From Acinetobacter kookii (GTDB lineage: Bacteria > Pseudomonadota > Gammaproteobacteria > Pseudomonadales > Moraxellaceae), in the NCBI RefSeq assembly GCF_900096895.1, contig NZ_FMYO01000002.1:1-64000 (forward strand): a stretch of DNA of 64,000 bases. The letters run 5' to 3'. The position numbers and the translations under genes are program-made. Of the stretch, positions 9,658-19,261 are shown in pieces. The number at the start of each line of letters is the position of its first letter. Position 1 is the first letter of the stretch. A model generated the notes under the pieces. That model saw only the letters and a list, made by a program, of their open reading frames with translations. It was not told where the DNA came from and ran no database searches.

Positions 9658-10341
9658 GTGATCCATCATATTCCGCATGTCCTGAGTAAAGAACAAGTTC
9701 AATATTTCCGTGATGAAATGGCAAAAATTGAATGGGTCAATGGTAAAGTCACTGCCGGCACGCTTTCAGCAACGGTCAAGCAAAACCAGCAATTGCCTGA
9801 AGATCATCCGCTAACGCATCACTTAAGTACCATCATTTTAGAATCATTGGGTCAGCATCCCTTGTTTTTATCTGCGGCCATTCCCCTCGACATTATTCCT
9901 CCCCTGTTTAACCGTTATGAAAACAATGAAGCCTTTGGTTTTCATGTCGACAATTCCATCCGTCGTATCCGTGGCAGCAATGAGCGCTTACGAACGGATT
10001 TGTCCTGCACGGTTTTTTTGAGTGAACCGGAAGAATATGAAGGTGGCGACCTGGTGGTAGAAGACACCTATGGCTATCATGAAGTTAAACTGCCCGCGGG
10101 CGATATGATTCTCTACCCTTCCACCAGTGTGCATGAAGTCACGCCGGTAACCTCCGGCTGCCGTCTCGCTTCGTTCTTTTGGGTACAAAGCATGATCCGT
10201 GATGATGCTGAACGCCACATGCTGTTTAATCTGGATCAGTCCATTCAGAACTTGCGTATGCAGTTGGGTGACAAGCACGAAGAAGTGATCAAGCTGACCC
10301 AGCTTTATCATAATTTAATGCGTAAATGGGCGGAACTCTAA
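9658..10341 (+). CDS. piuC: PKHD-type Fe(II)/2-oxoglutarate-dependent dioxygenase PiuC (YbiX-like)
   Basis: 227 aa. The double-stranded beta-helix has iron ligands His96-x-Asp98 (FHVDNS) and His159 (SVHEV), and Arg169 for 2-oxoglutarate; these numbers equal those I recall for E. coli YbiX. The start is GTG at 9658 with AAAGG 8 bases upstream, giving the family N terminus MIHHIPHVLS. PiuC/YbiX proteins are habitually encoded beside Fiu/PiuA receptors, but their substrate is not settled; a role in processing the imported siderophore or in adapting iron use is inference. Confidence 0.9.
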   Translation: MIHHIPHVLSKEQVQYFRDEMAKIEWVNGKVTAGTLSATVKQNQQLPEDHPLTHHLSTIILESLGQHPLFLSAAIPLDIIPPLFNRYENNEAFGFHVDNSIRRIRGSNERLRTDLSCTVFLSEPEEYEGGDLVVEDTYGYHEVKLPAGDMILYPSTSVHEVTPVTSGCRLASFFWVQSMIRDDAERHMLFNLDQSIQNLRMQLGDKHEEVIKLTQLYHNLMRKWAEL

Positions 10342-10484
10342 GTTTAAAATCATGAAAAGCCCATGATTCAAGTGCTGCATGAATGCGAGGATAATTTTAA
10401 TTTTCCTGAAACTGAGCAGCAGAGTTAAGCATTTCATTGTCAGTGAGCATAAAAATCACAGCCCAATCATTATTCTTTTTCAGT

Positions 10485-10520
10485 AGTGCAATGGATTCAG
10501 TACATCGATTGCACTTTTTT
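10485..10520 (+). terminator. piuC terminator
   Basis: AGTGCAAT / ATTGCACT stem with a 15-base loop followed by TTTTTT, about 145 bp after the piuC stop. Confidence 0.7.
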
Positions 10521-10565
10521 AAACAGTATTTCAAATAAAAGCGGATAATCTCATATAAATTTATT

Positions 10566-10596
10566 GCAAATAATAATAATTATCATTAATATTTGC
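10566..10596. promoter_or_regulatory. Fur box within a 31-bp inverted repeat
   Basis: The segment begins GCAAATAATAA and ends TTAATATTTGC; 13 of 15 base pairs around the centre at 10581 are symmetric. The core ATAATAATTATCATTA fits overlapping Fur units. It lies 113 bp before the receptor start. Confidence 0.75.
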
Positions 10597-10709
10597 ACCA
10601 TTGTTACATTCCATAACAATACGTTCACTTTTAGTTCCAGATTACTGACCACAAAAGTTGCAAAACAGTATTGGAATTCTGTCTTATACGAAACTAGGGA
10701 TGACTGACC

Positions 10710-12959
10710 ATGGCACACATCAAAAGCCGCAAACACCACAGAAACGCTCAACTGGTTGCATTAGCGGCCTCGTTCCCGCTCATGACTCATGCAGCGGCGA
10801 ATAATGGCGTAACCCAGCTCCCAACCATTACCTTGGAATCTAAAGCAGAAAATAAATATAAAGCCGATAGCGTCAGCTCCCCAAAATATACCCAGCCACT
10901 GGTCGATACCCCGCAAACCATTTCAGTGATTAAAAAAGAACTATTAAAAGAACAAGGTGCAACGTCTTTGGTTGAAGCCTTAAGAAACACCCCGGGAATT
11001 ACCCTGCAACTGGGTGAAAATGGCAATACCAGTGCCGGTGATGCCTTCCAAATGCGCGGCTTTTCGACTCAAACTTCTACCTATGTCGATGGTATCCGCG
11101 ATTTGGGTGCGGTCACCCGCGATGTCTTTAACGTGGAACAGATTGAAGTGGTCAAAGGCCCGTCTGGTGCGGAAGCCGGCCGTGGCGCGGCATCCGGGTA
11201 TATCAACCTGGCCAGCAAACTGCCTCAAACTGAAAATAGCCGTGAAGTTTCTGCCACTTACAATACTGCAGAACATGCCCGCCTGACTGCCGACATTAAT
11301 CAGGTGATCAACGATAGCGTGGCGGTTCGCTTAAATGCCATGGGACAGGACGGCGGCGTTGAAGGTCGCGATTTTATTGAAAATAACGGTTGGGCCATTG
11401 CACCCTCGATTGCCTTTGGACTGGATAGCGATACCCGTTTGTATCTCTATTCACAGCATATCCGTCAACGTAACATTCCGGATGGCGGTATCCCGACCAT
11501 TGGTATGAAGGGTTTCTACAACGCCGATTCTGCTTTAGCTTCAGCGCCTAAAGTCAACCGTGAAAATTATTATGGCCAGGCCAATGACCATGAAGATGTC
11601 GATGCAGACATGTACACGGCAAAAATTGAAAGTGATCTGGCTGAAAACGTCAAGCTGACCAACATCACCCGTTTGGGTAAAACCAGCATGAACCGTGTTT
11701 TAACCGGGATCAACACCGGTTCAGCGGGCTTAAGAACCAATGGTTCAACTGATCCGAAAGACTGGGAAGTTAACCGTTCACGTCAGGGTGTCGATCAGGA
11801 AAACAAGATTCTGGCTAACCAAACGACTTTAAACCTGAATTTAAAAACCGGTGCGATTGAGCATGATGTGGTTGCAGGTCTGGAATTCTTAAAAGAACAG
11901 CAACACAACAAAACCATGGCCACACAAATGCCGGGGCAAGCGACGGTAGCAACCTCTTGGGCCAATCTTTATGATCCAGATCGCAATGAAGCAATGCCAG
12001 CACTGATGTATAACGGTGGCTATACCCATGGTGAAACCGATACAGCTGCCGCCTATTTATTCGACACGCTTAAATTTGGTGAGCGCTTCCAGCTGAATGG
12101 CGGAGTACGGGTCGACTATTATGATACCGAATATGATGCTTTGACCTTGCCATCGGGTAGCAGCAGCTTGGTTCCTGCAAGTTTTGGTGCGAATGACACC
12201 TTGGTCAGCTGGAAACTGGGCGGCCTATTTAAACCTACCGCTAAAAGTAGCGTATATGCTTCTTATGCCAAATCCCTGACCCCTCCGGGAAGTGCCAACT
12301 TTAGTCTTTCAGCAGAAGGAATTAACAGTGCGGCTGCAAAACCGCAAGAAACCCATCACTATGAAATTGGCACCAAGTGGGATCTGCTGAATGATCAGCT
12401 GGCACTTAATGCTGCTGCCTATTACACTGAAAATGAAAACCAGTTTACCCAGGATGCGATTACTCAAGAATCCATTCAGCAAGGTAAAACGAGCGTAAAA
12501 GGGGTTGAACTGAGTGCTGTGGGTAAAATTACCGAAGCATGGAATGTGTCTGCCGGCGTTGCGCACATGAAAACAGAACAAGAAGATCAGCTGAGCGTGA
12601 ATGCAACCACTGGCGCAATTACCCGAACCAACAATGTGCGCTGGTCACCTGAATGGACAGCAAGCTTATGGTCGACCTATGATGTTGCCGGCTTTAAACT
12701 GGGTTTAGGCGCACGTTATGTGGATGAGCAAAAGCGTGTGATTACCGATAGCACGGCAGCGGCGAATATGCCAAACATTCCGGGCTATGTGGTGTTTGAT
12801 GCCATGGCGGGCTATAACTTCAATAAAAATGCCTCGGTCAACTTGAATGTCTATAACCTGGCAGACAAGGAATACATCAGCACCTTGAACAATGGTGGTG
12901 GCCGTGTGATATTAGGACAACCGCGTTCAGCAGCCTTAACCTTTAACTACAAGTTTTAA
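10710..12959 (+). CDS. TonB-dependent catecholate receptor, second Fiu/PiuA-type paralogue
   Basis: 749 aa. The signal peptide has a basic start (MAHIKSRKHHR) and ends near residue 28 (MTHA); the TonB box is LPTITL (about 36-41); the plug has PLVDTPQTISVIKKEL, FQMRGFST, YVDGIRD and QIEVVKGPSGAEAGRG; the barrel ends LTFNYKF. Its closest match in this window is the PiuA-like receptor at 7269. GC content looks slightly higher than that of the upstream receptors. It is the first gene of a second receptor-dioxygenase cassette that also includes a flavoenzyme. The ligand is unknown. Confidence 0.9.
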   Translation: MAHIKSRKHHRNAQLVALAASFPLMTHAAANNGVTQLPTITLESKAENKYKADSVSSPKYTQPLVDTPQTISVIKKELLKEQGATSLVEALRNTPGITLQLGENGNTSAGDAFQMRGFSTQTSTYVDGIRDLGAVTRDVFNVEQIEVVKGPSGAEAGRGAASGYINLASKLPQTENSREVSATYNTAEHARLTADINQVINDSVAVRLNAMGQDGGVEGRDFIENNGWAIAPSIAFGLDSDTRLYLYSQHIRQRNIPDGGIPTIGMKGFYNADSALASAPKVNRENYYGQANDHEDVDADMYTAKIESDLAENVKLTNITRLGKTSMNRVLTGINTGSAGLRTNGSTDPKDWEVNRSRQGVDQENKILANQTTLNLNLKTGAIEHDVVAGLEFLKEQQHNKTMATQMPGQATVATSWANLYDPDRNEAMPALMYNGGYTHGETDTAAAYLFDTLKFGERFQLNGGVRVDYYDTEYDALTLPSGSSSLVPASFGANDTLVSWKLGGLFKPTAKSSVYASYAKSLTPPGSANFSLSAEGINSAAAKPQETHHYEIGTKWDLLNDQLALNAAAYYTENENQFTQDAITQESIQQGKTSVKGVELSAVGKITEAWNVSAGVAHMKTEQEDQLSVNATTGAITRTNNVRWSPEWTASLWSTYDVAGFKLGLGARYVDEQKRVITDSTAAANMPNIPGYVVFDAMAGYNFNKNASVNLNVYNLADKEYISTLNNGGGRVILGQPRSAALTFNYKF

Positions 12960-12991
12960 GTCATTCGCCAAGTCTTAGCAGATTGAGTATA

Positions 12992-13030
12992 AATGTAGTG
13001 TATTAGAGCTCTAATGCACTACATTATTCT
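12992..13030 (+). terminator. Large hairpin after the third receptor
   Basis: Near-perfect 34-base palindrome: AATGTAGTG and ATTAGAG arms with one T-G wobble, followed by ATTCTTTT. Probably an attenuating terminator between receptor and dioxygenase, as in the first cassette. Confidence 0.65.
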
Positions 13031-13068
13031 TTTGGATTCAAGTTATTTAAGGGATGCAGATCAAGCTG

Positions 13069-13752
13069 ATGATGTTACATATTCCTGAAATTCTGAGCAA
13101 ACAGCAGGTTGCCGATTTACGCCAACAATTAGATAGCAGTCAGGCCTGGGTTCAGGGTCAGCACAGTGCCGGCTTTCAGGCACAGAAAATAAAAAATAAT
13201 TTGCAGATTGATCCCAACAGCATTGCTTATCAATCCTTTTCGGCCAAAATTCTCCAGGCCTTGCAACACAACATCCTACTCAAATCGGCAGCATTGCCCA
13301 AGCATATTCTTCCGCCTTTATTTAACTGTTATCAAGATCAGGGGCATTATGGCAATCATGTCGACAATGCCGTGCAATATTCCAGCAGCATCGGACAAGC
13401 TATTCGGACTGACGTTTCCATCACCGTGTTTTTATCTGAACCGGATGAATATGCAGGCGGTGAACTGATTGTGGAAGATAATTATGGCAGCCATGAAGTC
13501 AAGCTTGATGCTGGGGATGCCATACTCTACCCGGCCACCAGCTTACATCGGGTGGAAGCAGTGACTCAAGGCAAGCGAATTGCGGCTTGTACCTGGATAC
13601 AAAGCATGGTCAAAGATGACTGGCAGCGCAGCATGCTGTTTAACCTCGACATGAACATTATTAAATTACGCCAGCAGATTGGCGATAACGAAGAAATTCT
13701 GGGTTTAACCAGTCACTACCATAATTTATTACGCCAATGGGGCGATCTATGA
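13069..13752 (+). CDS. Second PiuC/YbiX-type PKHD dioxygenase
   Basis: 227 aa, the same length as the PiuC at 9658 and clearly related (HIPEILSKQQV, NHVDNAV, YPATSLHRVEAVT). The iron ligands are His97-x-Asp99 and the His of SLHRV, with the Arg of GKRIAA as the 2-oxoglutarate contact. Three in-frame ATGs compete: 13054 overlaps its own AAGGGA ribosome-binding site, whereas 13069 restores the family start MM-HIP. The stop overlaps the next gene by ATGA, so translation of the two is probably coupled. It presumably acts on whatever the receptor at 10710 brings in; that is inference. Confidence 0.88.
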   Translation: MMLHIPEILSKQQVADLRQQLDSSQAWVQGQHSAGFQAQKIKNNLQIDPNSIAYQSFSAKILQALQHNILLKSAALPKHILPPLFNCYQDQGHYGNHVDNAVQYSSSIGQAIRTDVSITVFLSEPDEYAGGELIVEDNYGSHEVKLDAGDAILYPATSLHRVEAVTQGKRIAACTWIQSMVKDDWQRSMLFNLDMNIIKLRQQIGDNEEILGLTSHYHNLLRQWGDL

Positions 13753-14855
13753 AAACCGTTGCGCCCGTCGCTCCCCTCTCCCAGATTCCGGCCTATTTAC
13801 AGACCGTCGCCGATTATGAAATTGAAGCACAGAAGCATCTTTCCGACATGGTGTGGCAATACTTGCAAGGCGGCGCCATGGATGAAGTCAGCGTTCGGGA
13901 TAATCTGGATCAGTTTCAACAGATTCACTTATTGCCCCAAATGCTCAAAGACCTGACTCAAGGCCATACCCGCTGTAAAATTTTAGGGCAGGAATATCCG
14001 CATCCGATTTTTCTGGCCCCGATTGGGCACCAGCAACAGTTCCATCCTGAAGCTGAAGCAGCAACTGCACTGGCAGCAGAAGTGCTTGGCAGCAATATAG
14101 TGCTCAGTACCTTCAGCAATACCGACATGCGCCAGCTGAAACAGGACAATCCGTACAAATGGTTTCAGCTGTACTGGCAAGGCGACCGGGAAAAATCGCT
14201 GGCTTTGGTGAAGCTGGCCGAACAGCAAAATTTTAAGGCGCTGGTGATTACCGTGGATTCTCCGCACACCGGCATCCGTGACCGCGAACGCCGGGTATTT
14301 TTCCATTTGCCTGAGGACATGCAGCATCCGCATACCCCGGCACATATTCCCTTGCCTGAACTGCATGAGGGAGACCATCCCGTGTTTAATGGCTTAATGA
14401 AGATTGCACCGACCTGGGAGGATATTGCCTGGATGGTTCAGCACACTTCATTACCGGTCATTTTAAAAGGCATCGTCAATCCGCAGGATGCCCGGCTGGC
14501 CATTCAGCACGGCGTACAAGGCCTGATTGTGTCGAATCATGGCGGTCGTGTTTTAGATAGCTGCATTCCTCCACTCACCGCCTTGCAACTGATTAAAAAA
14601 GCGGTACCTGCCGATTTTCCACTGCTCTATGATGGCGGGATTCGCCGTGGTTCAGATGTGTTTAAAGCGATTGCGCTGGGCGCTTCGGCGGTTTTCATCG
14701 GGCGGCCTTATATTTATGGGCTGGCAACTGCAGGTGCATTGGGCGTGGCGCACGTGATTAAAATACTGAAGGAAGAATTTGAGATTACCATGGCATTAAT
14801 GGGAACAGCCACGCTAAACGACATTAACAGTGATTTTATTTTCCAGAAAAGATAA
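13749..14855 (+). CDS. FMN-dependent alpha-hydroxy-acid oxidase/dehydrogenase
   Basis: 368-aa TIM-barrel flavoprotein of the glycolate oxidase / lactate oxidase / LldD family, which oxidises alpha-hydroxy acids to alpha-keto acids. Visible signatures: YLQGGAMDE (38-46), QLYWQ (140-144), ITVDSPHTGIRDRE (167-180), FMN-binding Lys240 (VILKGI), catalytic His264 and Arg267 (SNHGGR), then YDGGIRRGSDVFKAIALGA and FIGRPYIYGLA. The start at 13749 overlaps the dioxygenase stop (ATGA). L-lactate, glycolate, mandelate and similar acids are all possible substrates. Its place at the end of an iron-receptor cassette, rather than with lactate genes, is unusual. Confidence 0.88.
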   Translation: MKTVAPVAPLSQIPAYLQTVADYEIEAQKHLSDMVWQYLQGGAMDEVSVRDNLDQFQQIHLLPQMLKDLTQGHTRCKILGQEYPHPIFLAPIGHQQQFHPEAEAATALAAEVLGSNIVLSTFSNTDMRQLKQDNPYKWFQLYWQGDREKSLALVKLAEQQNFKALVITVDSPHTGIRDRERRVFFHLPEDMQHPHTPAHIPLPELHEGDHPVFNGLMKIAPTWEDIAWMVQHTSLPVILKGIVNPQDARLAIQHGVQGLIVSNHGGRVLDSCIPPLTALQLIKKAVPADFPLLYDGGIRRGSDVFKAIALGASAVFIGRPYIYGLATAGALGVAHVIKILKEEFEITMALMGTATLNDINSDFIFQKR

Positions 14856-15121
14856 AATTATTGAAAAATATTTTCTTAACTTTGATTCTGCATGCAAAAA
14901 TAGAAAAATATTTCCGGAATAAATGGATTAATATTAAGTTATAGATTTACACAGTCTGTGGCAAAACTAACCTATAAGAAAGCATTGGTTTTATTACAAC
15001 TTTCGACTAATGTTTTCCAGTGTCAGACTTGTAAATTGCTAAAATAGACACAATCTATATCAGTAGCAGGTTGCCGTTATCCACGACTTTAAGCAATCGG
15101 TGCTACACAAGGAGTTACCTC

Positions 15122-16819
15122 ATGATGTTGGCTGATCCAAGTAAAAAATATCGTCGCATGTACCAGCGTGTCGACTTGCCAGACCGTCAATGGCCAAATA
15201 ACGAAATTACCAAAGCGCCAATGTGGATGAGCACCGACCTTCGTGACGGTAACCAGGCCATTTTTGAACCGATGGATATGGATCAAAAGTTCAAGATGTT
15301 CCAGATGTTGGTCAAAATCGGTTTCAAACACATTGAAATCGGCTTCCCTTCTGCATCGCAAATTGACTTCGACTTCACCCGCAAATTGATTGAAGAAAAT
15401 CATATTCCGGATGACGTTTACATCGAAGTGTTGGTGCAGGCACGTGATCATTTGATTCAGCGTACTTTCGAATCCTTGGTCGGTGCAGAACGTGCCATCG
15501 TGCATATTTACAACTCAAATTCTCCAACTTTCCGTCAAAAAGTCTTGAATGTGGATGTGGAAGGTGCTCGCCAGTTGGCGATCAATGCTGCGCAAAAAGT
15601 GAAAGAATACGCTGCGCAATATCCTGAAACTGAATGGGTATTCCAGTACAGCCCGGAATGTTTTTCTGCGACTGAATTGGAAGTGGCAAAAGCAGCCTGT
15701 GATGCCGTGACTGAAATCTGGGAAGCTTCACCTGAAAACAAAGTGATTTTAAACTTGCCTGCCACCGTAGAGGTATCTACACCGAATGTGTATGCCGACC
15801 AGGTGGAATGGATGCACCGCAATATTGAACGTCGTGATGGCGTGATTATTTCCGTGCACTGTCACAATGACCGTGGCTGTGGTATCGCTGCGTCTGAATT
15901 GGCGATTATGGCCGGTGCTGACCGCGTTGAAGGCTGTGTGTTTGGCAATGGTGAACGTACCGGTAACGTCGACGTTGCTGCGATTGCCTTGAACATGTAC
16001 ACCCAGGGTGTGGCACCAAACTTGGATTTCTCCAACATCAACGAAATTATTGCCACTGTTGAAGAATGTACCGGTTTGCCAGTGCACCCTCGTCATCCAT
16101 ATGCAGGCGACTTGGTGTTCACCGCATTCTCTGGCTCGCATCAGGATGCGATCAAGAAAGGGTTTGAATTCCAGAAAAACGAAGAAATCTGGGATATGCC
16201 TTACTTGCCAATTGACCCGAAAGACTTGGGCCGTGACTATGACGCCGTGATCCGTGTCAATTCACAGTCTGGTAAAGGCGGTATTTCTTACTTGTTAGAA
16301 TCCAATTACAACGTGGTGTTGCCACGCCGCTTACAGATTGAATTCTCGCAAGTGGTTCAACAGGTAACGGATGAACAGGCCAAAGAAGTTTCTGCACAAG
16401 ACATCTGGACCTTGTTCAAAGACACTTATGTAGCAGCGAAAGATGCTCATTACTCTGCCAAAAACTACAAATTGTCAGATGAAAATGGCAATCAGGTCAT
16501 TGAGTTGGATATTGAAGTAAACGGCGAAGTTCAGCACTTGCGTGGTGAAGGTAACGGTCCGATCTCAGCCATCTTGAATGCATTACAGTTGCCAATTGAC
16601 GTGTTGAACTATGAAGAACGCAGTATCGGTTCTGGTGCAAGTGCCAAAGCATTGGCCTTGGTTGAACTTCAGGTCAAAGGTACCGGTAAATCTGCATTCG
16701 GTGCCGGCGTGCATGACAACATCGTGACTTCATCTATCGAAGCGATTATTGCCTGCACCAACCGCTTGATTGACCAGGGTGTATTGAGTACCGATCAGGT
16801 CATTGCTGCTGCCGTATAA
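15122..16819 (+). CDS. leuA: 2-isopropylmalate synthase
   Basis: Condenses acetyl-CoA with 2-ketoisovalerate in the first committed step of leucine synthesis. 565 aa, the long (type 2) LeuA form. The HMGL-like TIM barrel has DLRDGNQA near the N terminus and the metal-binding VHCHNDRG; the C-terminal leucine-sensing domain is present. An in-frame TTG at 15071 is rejected because AAGGAGT lies 6 bases before the ATG at 15122. The 266 bp upstream are AT-rich and show no leucine-codon leader peptide that I can recognise. A terminator follows. Confidence 0.95.
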   Translation: MMLADPSKKYRRMYQRVDLPDRQWPNNEITKAPMWMSTDLRDGNQAIFEPMDMDQKFKMFQMLVKIGFKHIEIGFPSASQIDFDFTRKLIEENHIPDDVYIEVLVQARDHLIQRTFESLVGAERAIVHIYNSNSPTFRQKVLNVDVEGARQLAINAAQKVKEYAAQYPETEWVFQYSPECFSATELEVAKAACDAVTEIWEASPENKVILNLPATVEVSTPNVYADQVEWMHRNIERRDGVIISVHCHNDRGCGIAASELAIMAGADRVEGCVFGNGERTGNVDVAAIALNMYTQGVAPNLDFSNINEIIATVEECTGLPVHPRHPYAGDLVFTAFSGSHQDAIKKGFEFQKNEEIWDMPYLPIDPKDLGRDYDAVIRVNSQSGKGGISYLLESNYNVVLPRRLQIEFSQVVQQVTDEQAKEVSAQDIWTLFKDTYVAAKDAHYSAKNYKLSDENGNQVIELDIEVNGEVQHLRGEGNGPISAILNALQLPIDVLNYEERSIGSGASAKALALVELQVKGTGKSAFGAGVHDNIVTSSIEAIIACTNRLIDQGVLSTDQVIAAAV

Positions 16820-16843
16820 GCTTTATCAAATAAAAAACTTTAG

Positions 16844-16872
16844 AAAGGATACCCTCAAGTGGTATCCTTTTG
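16844..16872 (+). terminator. leuA terminator
   Basis: AAAGGATACC / GGTATCCTTT, 10-bp stem with loop CTCAAGT and TTTTG tail. It lies inside the frame open upstream of metX and so argues for the downstream GTG start of metX. Confidence 0.82.
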
Positions 16873-16907
16873 TTATTCATTCTAAAGATTTAAGGCGAAA
16901 ATTTCCT

Positions 16908-18068
16908 GTGTCTTTTCCAGCTGACTCAGTGGGCTTAGTTACCCCGCAAAAGTTTATTTTTGAAGAGCCGTTAGAGCTCGAATGTGACCGAATTCTTCCA
17001 CGTTTTGAGCTCATGGTCGAAACTTATGGCGAACTCAATACTGACAAATCCAATGCCATCCTGATTTGTCATGCCTTGTCTGGCCATCACCATGCGGCAG
17101 GTTATCATCATGAAGATGACAAAAAACCGGGTTGGTGGGACGCATGTATTGGACCAGGCAAAGCCATTGATACCTCTAAATTCTTTGTCGTCGCCCTGAA
17201 TAATATTGGCGGTTGCAGCGGTTCAACCGGCCCGATCTCGCCGAACCCGGAAAATGACAACCGTCCTTATGGCCCTGATTTTCCTCTCGTCACCGTGCGT
17301 GACTGGGTCAAAACCCAGGCCCTGCTCTCTGACCGTTTGGGCATTGATGTCTGGTATGCCATTATTGGCGGTTCTCTGGGCGGCATGCAGGCTTTGCAAT
17401 GGTCGGTGGATTATCCGGACCGTTTAAAAAAATGCGTGATCATTGCCAGCGCGCCAAAACTGTCGGCCCAGAATATTGCCTTTAACGAAGTGGCGCGTCA
17501 GTCCATTTTGTCCGATCCGGACTTCCATAATGGCCGTTATCTGGAAAATGACAGCTATCCGAAACGCGGGCTGATTCTGGCACGTATGGTCGGTCATATT
17601 ACCTATCTGTCTGAAGAAGCCATGAAACAGAAATTTGGCCGTGACTTGAAGTCGGGCAAATTTATGTACGGTTTTGACGTTGAATTCCAGGTCGAAAGTT
17701 ATTTGCGTTATCAGGGCGAGCAGTTCAGCCGTAACTTTGATGCCAATACTTACCTGATTATGACCAAGGCGCTGGACTACTTTGACCCGTCCCGCGAGTA
17801 CGAGCAGTCCTTGAAAAAAGCCATGGCCAATACCAAGTGCAAATTCCTTGTGGTTTCATTTACCACTGACTGGCGTTTTACTCCGCAGCGTTCACAAGAA
17901 ATTGTCGATGCCCTGATCAGCAACCATAAACCTGTCAGCTATCTCGATATTGATGCAGAACAGGGTCATGATTCGTTCCTGTTCCCGATTCCGCTTTACG
18001 TTAAATCATTACGTGCATTTTTAGGTGGTGCAGAACACCTTGAAGCCACACCTAAGGAGACTGTGTAA
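16908..18068 (+). CDS. metX: Homoserine O-acyltransferase MetX
   Basis: Alpha/beta-hydrolase fold enzyme that activates homoserine for methionine synthesis. Nucleophile Ser156 lies in GGSLGGMQ; the Asp of TTDWRF and the His of EQGHDSF complete the triad. The frame is open from 16803, but this would start inside leuA and cross its terminator; the GTG at 16908 gives the familiar N terminus (M/V)[15 protein letters not shown] and 386 aa. MetX enzymes beside metW in gammaproteobacteria often use succinyl-CoA rather than acetyl-CoA, so the acyl donor is left open. The stop overlaps the metW start (TAATG). Confidence 0.94.
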   Translation: MSFPADSVGLVTPQKFIFEEPLELECDRILPRFELMVETYGELNTDKSNAILICHALSGHHHAAGYHHEDDKKPGWWDACIGPGKAIDTSKFFVVALNNIGGCSGSTGPISPNPENDNRPYGPDFPLVTVRDWVKTQALLSDRLGIDVWYAIIGGSLGGMQALQWSVDYPDRLKKCVIIASAPKLSAQNIAFNEVARQSILSDPDFHNGRYLENDSYPKRGLILARMVGHITYLSEEAMKQKFGRDLKSGKFMYGFDVEFQVESYLRYQGEQFSRNFDANTYLIMTKALDYFDPSREYEQSLKKAMANTKCKFLVVSFTTDWRFTPQRSQEIVDALISNHKPVSYLDIDAEQGHDSFLFPIPLYVKSLRAFLGGAEHLEATPKETV

Positions 18069-18661
18069 TGCGTATTGATCATCAACTGGCAGAAAAATGG
18101 ATTAAACCCGATTCCAGCGTGCTGGATTTAGGCTGTGGCGATGGCGAACTGCTGGCACATATGAGCAAAAAGCACAATATTCGTGCATATGGCTTAGAAA
18201 TTGATCAGGAAAAGATTGCAATTGCGGTAAGTCGGGGGTTAAATATTATCCAACAAGACTTGAACCTCGGTTTAAGCCGCTTTGCAGACCAGTCCTTTGA
18301 CTATGTGGTGATGGCACAGGCCTTGCAAGCTGTAGATGCACCAGACGTATTATTGCGTGATATGGTGCGTGTAGGGAAACAGGCCATTATCACCTTTCCT
18401 AACTTTGCGCACTGGAAGACCCGTTCTTTCTTGGCATTAAAAGGAAGGATGCCGGTTTCGGAAGCTTTACCGTATATGTGGTATAACACGCCAAATATTC
18501 ATTTATGTACTTTCCGTGATTTTGAAGCACTTTGTGCGGAAAATGATATCCGGATTATTAATCGACTCGCCGTCAATGGGGATCAGCAAGGTAGTTTACT
18601 CAGTAAACATATCCCGAATCTGTTTGGTGAAGTCGCTATTTATCGAGTGAGCGCACTATGA
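18068..18661 (+). CDS. metW: Methionine biosynthesis protein MetW
   Basis: 197-aa class I SAM-methyltransferase-like protein, with motif I VLDLGCGDGELL (about residues 18-29) and ALQAVDAPDVLLRDMVRVGK. MetW is consistently encoded after MetX in proteobacteria and is thought to support its activity. It overlaps metX by one base and the next gene by ATGA, so the three are one transcription unit with coupled translation. Confidence 0.94.
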   Translation: MRIDHQLAEKWIKPDSSVLDLGCGDGELLAHMSKKHNIRAYGLEIDQEKIAIAVSRGLNIIQQDLNLGLSRFADQSFDYVVMAQALQAVDAPDVLLRDMVRVGKQAIITFPNFAHWKTRSFLALKGRMPVSEALPYMWYNTPNIHLCTFRDFEALCAENDIRIINRLAVNGDQQGSLLSKHIPNLFGEVAIYRVSAL

Positions 18662-19245
18662 AAAAAATATTATTAAGCACACTATTTGTTGGACTGTTTA
18701 GCATTCAAGCTCATGCAGAATATGTTGCCCCTACAGCTTCGGTTTCAAGCCAGGCTGCGCAATATTCAGTCATGGATATCAATAGCCTGACCAAAGCTGC
18801 CAAAGCCGGTCAACCCGCTGCACAATTTTATCTGGCCACCAAATATCAGCAAGGCAGAGAAGTTCAAAAGGATGAGCAGCAAGCTTTTTCCTGGTACAAA
18901 GCTGCTGCCGATCAAGGTCTGACTGCTGCCCAATTAAATGTCGGTCGCATGCTGGCTGATGGTATGGGCACCAAAAAAGATGAAGCTTTGGCACGTAAAT
19001 ATTTTGAAAAAGCAGCAAGCCGTGGCGATAACCGCGCCAGCTTTAATCTGGCCATGATGGAAGAGCAAAAGAAAAACTATGTTGGCGCATATCAGTGGTA
19101 TGAATTGTCTACCCGTGACGGCATGCTCGACAATAAAGTGATTTCACTGTCTGAAGGCAAGAAAACTGCTTTGGCTGCCAACTTGAGCCAGGAACAGATT
19201 CGTCAGGCACGTGACCGTGCAGACCAATGGATTCAGGCACAATAA
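18658..19245 (+). CDS. Periplasmic Sel1-repeat (TPR-like) protein
   Basis: 195 aa. Signal peptide MKKILLSTLFVGLFSIQAHA, then Sel1-like repeats of about 36 residues: AGQPAAQFYLATKYQQGREV..DEQQAFSWYKAAADQG, LTAAQLNVGRMLADGMGT..DEALARKYFEKAASRG and a third at DNRASFNLAMMEEQ. Such proteins act as scaffolds for periplasmic or envelope partners; the partner is unknown. It overlaps metW by ATGA although no methionine role is apparent. A terminator follows. Confidence 0.88.
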   Translation: MKKILLSTLFVGLFSIQAHAEYVAPTASVSSQAAQYSVMDINSLTKAAKAGQPAAQFYLATKYQQGREVQKDEQQAFSWYKAAADQGLTAAQLNVGRMLADGMGTKKDEALARKYFEKAASRGDNRASFNLAMMEEQKKNYVGAYQWYELSTRDGMLDNKVISLSEGKKTALAANLSQEQIRQARDRADQWIQAQ

Positions 19246-19261
19246 TTCTGCCTGATTCTAT

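Larger units (their letters stand above)
10342..10709. other. Intergenic region: terminator and Fur-type control region
   Basis: 368 bp without a supported gene. It holds the piuC terminator (10485-10520), the Fur box (10566-10596) and, just before the receptor ATG, AGGGA (10695-10699). The minus-strand frame at 10551-10751 crosses the Fur box and is not considered coding. Confidence 0.7.

Noticed and set aside
10551-10751. 66-aa minus-strand frame
   Set aside because: It crosses the Fur box and the receptor start; composition is that of regulatory DNA.
14856-15121. Possible leucine attenuator or T-box before leuA
   Set aside because: No run of Leu codons in a small frame, no antiterminator/terminator pair and no T-box core could be found.
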